From: Papio anubis
Taxonomy: Eukaryota; Chordata; Mammalia; Primates; Cercopithecidae
Direction: 5' to 3'
DNA length: 64,000 nucleotides
Assembly (NCBI RefSeq): GCF_008728515.1
Contig: NC_044995.1
Location: 14,162,127-14,226,126, forward strand
The translations under genes were made by a program, and so were the position numbers. Below the pieces are notes generated by a model. That model worked only from the letters and a program-made list of their open reading frames with translations, was not told the origin of the DNA and searched no databases. Below are positions 61,001-64,000 of the stretch, piece after piece; position 1 is the first letter of the stretch, and each line of letters starts with the position of its first letter.

Positions 61001-62904
61001 TCCGTCTCAAAAAAAGAAGAAGAAGAAGAAGAAAGAAGAAGAAGAAGAAAGAAGAAGAAGAAGAAGAAGAAGAAGAAGAAGAAGAAGAAGAAAGAAGAAG
61101 AAGAAGAAGAAGAGAGAAAAGAAAAGAAAAGAAGAAACATGGTGATTGAAAAAAAAAATTGCAAGGATATAGTTAGCTAATCACTTTCCAGCAACCTTCC
61201 TACAACGAAACTGTATTCCTTGAAGGAACTATTAGAAACTACTTCATTCTGAGAGTTGTTTCCCAGCCCCCACTGTAAAATAATTTCACCTTCATTTCTT
61301 CTCCTCTTTTCTTTCCATGACAGATAATGATCCACAAAAAAATAGCCTCCCAGCTGGGGCCATTGCTGGCATTGTGATTGGAGTACTGGCCCTGGTTGTT
61401 CTGATAGTAGCAGCCCTGGCGTGTTTTCTGCATTTTAGGAAGATTGGCAGGTATGATGGCCTTTCCTCTTGTTCTGTTTCCTCCAAGGCTGACTGCCATG
61501 CTTGGGAGAGGGAAAGAATTTCTTTGCCTGTCTCTGGGCCTGGATCTCATTCTCCTCCCACTAAACTCCTGCTTCTTGGCACTAATTCCCACAGGTTTCC
61601 TCTTCCCTGGTCTTCATGCTCCCTATCTCCCATTATCTCCTGGACAAGGCTATTCCAATCCCCATCTAATCTAGAGGAAGAGACTCAAGTATGTTTCTCT
61701 GTCCCCTAGTCAGGGAAAGCAAGGTCTAAGAAGGAAAACAAATGAAAAAATGGAAGAAGCAGCAGGAGAAAGCAAGTCACATGTTCTGTTGACCACAGCA
61801 GGAAGAGGAGGGGGAAATAGCATAGGAAGAGAACCTAAGAGAAAGCAAAAACAACTAAAGTCCTTTTGAACAATAAATAGAGAAGAAAAAAAAAAAAAAG
61901 TATCTACCCCAGAAAACAAAATGGGAAAGGTTTTAAGGATAGAAGTAGGCACAGAAGCAGATGATAAACAATGAAACGAAATGTGAACATCCAGCAAACA
62001 GGAAAAGATTAAACATTAGAAGAGACTGTAGTTAGACTAAGGAATGAGGCCCTCAGAAGAAAGGCAGTATGAACATCAAGGACTCCAAGGAATTACCTGC
62101 TCACAGTGTCCTTCCTAACTCAAAGAACAAAGATCCTGTGCTTGGGAATAGCAGTCACAGTGTCTGATATTTATTTAGGGCAACTGACCAGCGTGATCTC
62201 ACAGAGCACAAACCCTCAGTCTCCAACCACAGTAAGTAAAGCCACTTACCCAGTGAGAACTGGTATGTTCCACCACGTGCCCTCCCCTGGCAGGGAATCC
62301 TGGATTCCCAAACCACTCCCTCCCTTGTGAATTGTCACAGAAAGGATCTCTATTTCCCAACCCTAAGTGGCATAGGTATTCCCACCCTTCCTAGCCACAG
62401 GAGTCCCCTGAGACACATCTGAGGAGAGAGGCTCACTCTGCCTTGGCCAGGCAGGCCTGAGGAAGATCCCGTGTTTCCAGGAGCCATTTCCTCAGCCTTA
62501 CTCCTTCCGCCTCCTGCCTCTATTACGGATGTGGGCACTCTCCCTTGGTGAGACTTTCCTTGTCTTGTGGGTGCTGTGGGTGCTGCCCCTCCTTGCCACT
62601 GGAGCATGTTGGTGAGAAATACATCTGGGCAAAAATCAAGGCCTTGTGAACTGGTAGAACTCTTCAGAAGTGGATTGTGGCCTCCTGTGGCTCTGCCCCT
62701 GCTCCCTCTCTGGTACTAACGTGCTGGGTCTGGACCATACACTCTGAGGGAAGCAAATTCCTTAACTAATCCTTAATCTCCCCACCCTCCAACTGCCACC
62801 CCCTTCAGCTAGAATCACCTTAAGTCAGCTTTGCATTTCCATGGATTGCTAACTCTTCTTTTGCTTTTTCAGCTCAGGACCACTCCAACGACCCACCTAA
62901 CAAG
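44778..62904 (+). CDS. CEACAM1: CEACAM1, cell-adhesion and inhibitory receptor, visible coding exons 1-8 (3' end outside window)
   Basis: Coding segments are 44778-44841, 45719-46078, 51459-51737, 52139-52393, 54724-55011, 61324-61450, 62179-62231 and 62873-62904. They encode leader, Ig-V N domain, Ig-C A1, B and A2 domains, one transmembrane helix and the start of the cytoplasmic tail. Every intron has GT/AG ends and the phases join without a stop. CEACAM1 is a surface glycoprotein of epithelia, endothelium and leukocytes. It binds itself and other CEACAMs and signals through tail ITIMs that recruit SHP-1/SHP-2. The N-A1-B-A2 order plus a transmembrane exon followed by 53-bp and 32-bp tail exons is the CEACAM1 layout and excludes the GPI-anchored relatives CEACAM5, 6 and 8. 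The ITIM exon is not reached. No disabling change is seen. Species differences from human are listed under the exons. Identity rests on remembered human CEACAM sequences, not on a search. Confidence 0.93.
45719..46078 (+). CDS. CEACAM1: CEACAM1 exon 2, N-terminal Ig-V domain
   Basis: This 360-base exon completes the signal peptide and encodes the membrane-distal Ig-V domain, which mediates homophilic adhesion and binds bacterial adhesins. Mature residue 1 is the Gln at 45757. As usual for CEACAM N domains the Ig disulphide is absent; the Arg64-Asp82 salt-bridge pair is present. Sequons fall at Asn70, Asn77 and Asn81. Contact residues Tyr34, Gln89, Ile91 and Asn97 match human CEACAM1. Residue 29 is Ile (codon 45841-45843), residue 44 is Leu (45886-45888) and residue 47 is Ala, where human CEACAM1 has Phe, Gln and Gly. 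Ile29 and Leu44 are the human CEACAM6 states. Acceptor TAG and donor C|GTGAGT are good. Confidence 0.92.
46857..47154 (+). mobile_element. Alu in CEACAM1 intron 2
   Basis: Complete dimer; absent at the paralogous place in the pseudogene. Confidence 0.93.
47588..48205 (+). mobile_element. Alu with an inverted Alu in its tail
   Basis: + strand Alu 47588-47870; minus-strand Alu about 47871-48175; AGACTCTATCTC is repeated at both junctions, then the A tail of the first Alu. Confidence 0.92.
49172..49350. mobile_element. Two Alu fragments head to tail, opposite strands
   Basis: 3' tip of a + strand Alu (GTGACAGAGCGAGATTCTG, A run) meets a minus-strand partial Alu (to GGGATTACAGGT). Confidence 0.82.
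50827..51112 (+). mobile_element. Alu with deletion in its head
   Basis: GGCCGG joins directly to AATCCCAGCAC, losing the first ~20 bases. GAAAAATGCC flanks it. Confidence 0.9.
51117..51392 (+). mobile_element. Alu just before CEACAM1 exon 3
   Basis: Begins within GCCAGGCACGGTGGCTCAC; GAAAAATGCC occurs before and after, so the two adjacent Alus used the same target. Confidence 0.9.
51459..51737 (+). CDS. CEACAM1: CEACAM1 exon 3, Ig-C2 domain A1
   Basis: This 279-base exon encodes the first constant-type Ig domain. It starts ELPKPYIAINNSNPVEDKDA and holds the paired Ig cysteines (FTC and YEC motifs), the family LWWVNNQSLPVS strand and several N-glycosylation sequons (NNS, NQS, NKT, NDT, NRS, NVT). 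The acceptor is GTACAG and the donor T|GTGAGT. Only about 66 bases separate the acceptor from an Alu copy, so the upstream intron sequence is largely replaced by repeats. The domain is a spacer in the rod-like ectodomain and supports cis interactions. Confidence 0.93.
52139..52393 (+). CDS. CEACAM1: CEACAM1 exon 4, Ig-C2 domain B
   Basis: This 255-base exon begins YGPDTPTISPSDTYYRPGAN across the junction and has both Ig cysteines (LSC, YTC). It is the most human-like ectodomain segment, with about six differences from the protein I remember. The human LINGT sequon reads LINET and is still glycosylatable. The odd extra Cys of human (VTGCN) is Arg here. The acceptor is CTCCAG and the donor G|GTAAGT. 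Confidence 0.92.
52989..53290 (+). mobile_element. Alu in CEACAM1 intron 4
   Basis: Complete dimer with a long internal A run. Confidence 0.9.
53293..53587 (+). mobile_element. Alu with unusually many indels
   Basis: Y-type text broken by many small gaps (for example GCGCCGGGTGGCTCAAG, GATGGGCGATCATTTAGG). Confidence 0.85.
54091..54392 (+). mobile_element. AluY-type Alu in CEACAM1 intron 4
   Basis: AAAAGTCAGTGGG flanks both ends. Confidence 0.93.
54724..55011 (+). CDS. CEACAM1: CEACAM1 exon 5, Ig-C2 domain A2
   Basis: This 288-base exon encodes the membrane-proximal Ig domain, starting ELSPVVAQPQIKASKTTVTE, with Cys pairs in the NLTC and YSCEV motifs. The residue two before the second Cys is Tyr as in all Ig folds, while the neighbouring Trp of human CEACAM1 is Ser. 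In human CEACAM1 this exon can be skipped to give three-Ig isoforms; its phase here still allows that. The acceptor is TCCACAG and the donor T|GTAAGT. Confidence 0.92.
55138..55178 (+). mobile_element. MIR 5' fragment
   Basis: AAGTGGTTAAGAGCTTAGGCTCTG matches the MIR head; cut off by T/G-rich sequence and an Alu. Confidence 0.6.
55243..55520 (-). mobile_element. Alu in CEACAM1 intron 5
   Basis: Minus-strand dimer with a deletion in the second half. Confidence 0.9.
55521..57985 (-). mobile_element. Old L1M element in CEACAM1 intron 5
   Basis: Reversed ORF2 text over 2.4 kb (TTTAGCATAATGTCTTCAAGG, CTTTTCATGTGCTTATTGGCC, TTGTCTTATTCTTGATTTTA). A small Alu piece is inserted at about 56795-56905. 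Confidence 0.85.
57988..58295 (-). mobile_element. Alu with long T run
   Basis: About 35 Ts then minus-strand Alu to CACTGTACCTGGCC. Confidence 0.92.
58413..58701 (-). mobile_element. Old Alu
   Basis: Minus-strand dimer with J-like divergence, ending CACCACGCCTGGCC. Confidence 0.9.
58730..59030 (+). mobile_element. MIR fragments
   Basis: 58835-59030 shows the MIR order: CTAGCCATCTGACTTTAGG, then TTTTTTCATATTTAAAATGG, then GGGCCTGGCACACAGGAAG. Confidence 0.75.
59113..59738 (+). mobile_element. Old Alu split by an indel-rich Alu
   Basis: Outer Alu 59113-59258 and 59575-59738; inner Alu 59263-59574 has many one- to two-base insertions. Confidence 0.87.
60069..60378 (-). mobile_element. Alu in CEACAM1 intron 5
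   Basis: (GTTT)n/T head; TGCAGTG-AGTT occurs on both sides. Confidence 0.92.
60728..61132 (+). mobile_element. Alu with (GAA)n tail before CEACAM1 exon 6
   Basis: Alu 60728-61009, tail expanded to about 120 bases of GAA. AGAAACATGGTGACTGG and AGAAACATGGTGATTGA flank the unit. Confidence 0.93.
61324..61450 (+). CDS. CEACAM1: CEACAM1 exon 6, transmembrane helix
   Basis: This 127-base exon gives a short linker, then a hydrophobic helix starting GAIAGIVIGVLALVVLIVAA and ending in ACFLHF, with the Gly-rich N-terminal half typical of CEACAM1. The linker NYNDPQKNSLPAG is one residue shorter than human (ALPQENGLSPG region), a 3-base in-frame loss. The juxtamembrane tail reads RKIGR where human reads GKTGR. 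This splicing pattern excludes a GPI anchor. The acceptor is GACAG and the donor AG|GTATGA, a weaker +4 to +6 match than the other donors. Confidence 0.92.
62179..62231 (+). CDS. CEACAM1: CEACAM1 exon 7, long-tail-specific cytoplasmic exon
   Basis: This 53-base exon encodes ATDQRDLTEHKPSVSNHT across its junctions. Inclusion of this exon gives the long, ITIM-bearing tail; skipping gives the short tail. 53 is not a multiple of three, so skipping shifts the frame of the next exon. The acceptor is TATTTAG and the donor A|GTAAGT. Human has Ser where Thr is the second residue here. Confidence 0.92.
62873..62904 (+). CDS. CEACAM1: CEACAM1 exon 8, dual-frame cytoplasmic exon
   Basis: This 32-base exon is read as QDHSNDPPNK in the long isoform and continues into the ITIM exon beyond the window. 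When exon 7 is skipped it is read in another frame as SSGPLQRPT followed by TAA at 62898-62900. The human short frame, as I remember it, stops three codons earlier after GPLQ; the TGA is CGA (Arg) here. The acceptor is TTTCAG and the donor G|GTAAGC. Confidence 0.9.
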
Positions 62905-63408
62905 GTAAGCATATCCGGTTTTCATGGGCTTATTTTCTCATGGAAATGACTCTGTAGAGAATTGGTTATTCCTGAAGACACAATGTAACATCAAGTTTGG
63001 GTTAATGTTCCTCAGTGCAACAACAAAGAAATATTTGTAATCACTCCCATGAGTCTACCTTGCAGCAAGAATGTGCATTTTGGAATTATTCCCATCCTGT
63101 GTCTGAATACTGGATGTTACTCTTAGTAGCTCTGTGACCCTTGTCAAGTAACCTAACCTCTTTGATCCTCAGCTTTGTCATCTGTAAAATGGGCATTCTG
63201 CCTACTTCAAAGAGAAGTTGAAGGGATTAAACAAGATAACCTACATAGAGCACCCAGCACAATGGCCTACAAAAGGAAAGCACTGAATCATTCTCACTCC
63301 CCTACCTTCAGTCTGATCCTGCTCTTACAGTCAAAACGATAATTTCAATTTTAATAGATCTGAGATCCTGTTTTTTATAATAATTGTATAGAATTTTCCA
63401 TTTTATGG
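62905..63408 (+). other. CEACAM1: CEACAM1 intron 8 start, with MIR
   Basis: The intron continues to the window end. A MIR lies at about 63105-63290, followed by Alus at 63409 and 63873. No ITIM exon is seen up to 64000. Confidence 0.75.
63105..63290 (+). mobile_element. MIR
   Basis: TAGCTCTGTGACCCTTGTCAAG, then CATCTGTAAAATGGGCATTC, then GCACCCAGCACAATGGCC: a near full MIR. Confidence 0.82.
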
Positions 63409-63694
63409 CCAGATGTGGTGGCTCACACCTGTAATTCCAGCACTTTGGGAGGCAGATCACGAGGTCAGGAGATCGAGACCATCCTGGCTAACATGGTGAA
63501 ACGCCGTCTCTACTAAAAATACAAAAAATTAGCCAGGAGTGGTGGTGGGCGCCTGTAGTCTCAGCTACTCAGGAGGCTGAGGCAGGAGAATGGTGTGAAC
63601 CCGGGAGGTGGAGCTTGCAGTGAGCTGAGATCACGCCACTGCACTCCAGCCTGGGCGACAGAGAGAGACTCCATCTCAAAAAAAACAAAAAAAT
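63409..63694 (+). mobile_element. AluY-type Alu in CEACAM1 intron 8
   Basis: Y-type text with a short deletion in the left arm; A tail. Confidence 0.92.
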
Positions 63695-63872
63695 AAGAAT
63701 TTTTCATTTTCATTTTACCTTTTCTATAGAGCAAACACACATACTGAAAAATGCTAAATCACAATTATACTTTCACAATGTATGAACTTTCACAAGTTGA
63801 ACACACCTAGGTAAGCAGCACCCAAATCATGAAATACTACACGACCTCCCCTTAAAAAGAAACCCTTCCAGC

Positions 63873-64000
63873 CAGGCACAGTGGCTCACACCTGTAATCC
63901 CAGCAGTCTGCGAGGCCAAGGCAGGTGGATCACTTGAAGTCAGGAGTTCTAAACCAGCCTGGCCAACACGGTGAAACCTTGTCTCTACTAAAAATATAAA
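63873..64000 (+). mobile_element. Alu, cut by window end
   Basis: Left arm from GCCAGGCACAGTGGCTCAC to the window edge. Confidence 0.92.

Larger units (their letters stand above)
55012..61323 (+). other. CEACAM1: CEACAM1 intron 5 (A2 to transmembrane), largest intron
   Basis: The 6.3-kb intron is filled by an inverted L1 (about 55520-57985), six or more Alus, a MIR and a long GAA tract about 190 bases before the transmembrane exon. Unique gaps at 59739-60068 and 60379-60727 show nothing recognisable. Confidence 0.75.

Noticed and set aside
44778..62904. Assignment to CEACAM5, CEACAM6 or CEACAM8
   Set aside because: Ile29/Leu44 look CEACAM6-like, but the N-A1-B-A2 order, the true transmembrane exon and the 53-bp and 32-bp tail exons are CEACAM1.
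1..64000. tRNA, rRNA, bacterial operon or virus gene content
   Set aside because: None seen; all retrovirus-related sequence is solo LTRs, one MaLR and one uncertain LTR, without recognisable gag, pol or env genes.

Overview
The window is primate nuclear DNA from the CEACAM cluster (chromosome 19q13.2 in human), dense in Alu, L1, MIR and MaLR/ERV repeats. AluY-type copies and a HERV-H type LTR7 point to a catarrhine. The CEACAM1 exons differ from the human protein, as I remember it, at roughly one residue in ten. That fits an Old World monkey better than an ape. I could not run a search to settle the species.

Layout: 1-11.5 kb is repeat-rich intergenic DNA with no gene I can support. About 11.5-21.7 kb holds a dead CEACAM3/CEACAM4-type gene (one Ig-V exon, a transmembrane exon and ITAM-tail exons) on the + strand. 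It has lost its start codon, carries frameshifts in the Ig-V exon and one tail exon, and has a destroyed splice donor after the transmembrane exon. A solo LTR7 and another LTR lie in its long intron. From 21.7 to 43.3 kb the DNA is mostly transposons: a two-LTR MaLR provirus, a solo MST-type LTR, an L1 3' end with target-site duplication, a ~6.5-kb L1MA/L1PB-like element, an older inverted L1 carrying an MLT2-type LTR, and many Alus. A short block at 41.8-42.1 kb is paralogous to the 3' flank of the dead gene and marks a further CEACAM duplication unit.

From about 44.6 kb to the window end lies an apparently intact CEACAM1 gene on the + strand. Eight coding exons are visible (leader, N, A1, B, A2, transmembrane, and two small cytoplasmic exons), all with GT/AG splice sites and compatible phases. 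The last exon or exons, which carry the ITIM tyrosines of the long tail, lie beyond 64,000.

How the genes relate: CEACAM1 is an inhibitory adhesion receptor and the dead neighbour is an activating granulocyte-type receptor of the same family. Promoter, exon 1, intron 1, N exon and intron 2 align between them, so they are tandem duplicates. The clearest biological points are a CEACAM6-like pathogen-contact surface on the CEACAM1 N domain, a changed stop codon in the alternatively spliced short cytoplasmic tail, and the serial lesions of the activating partner.
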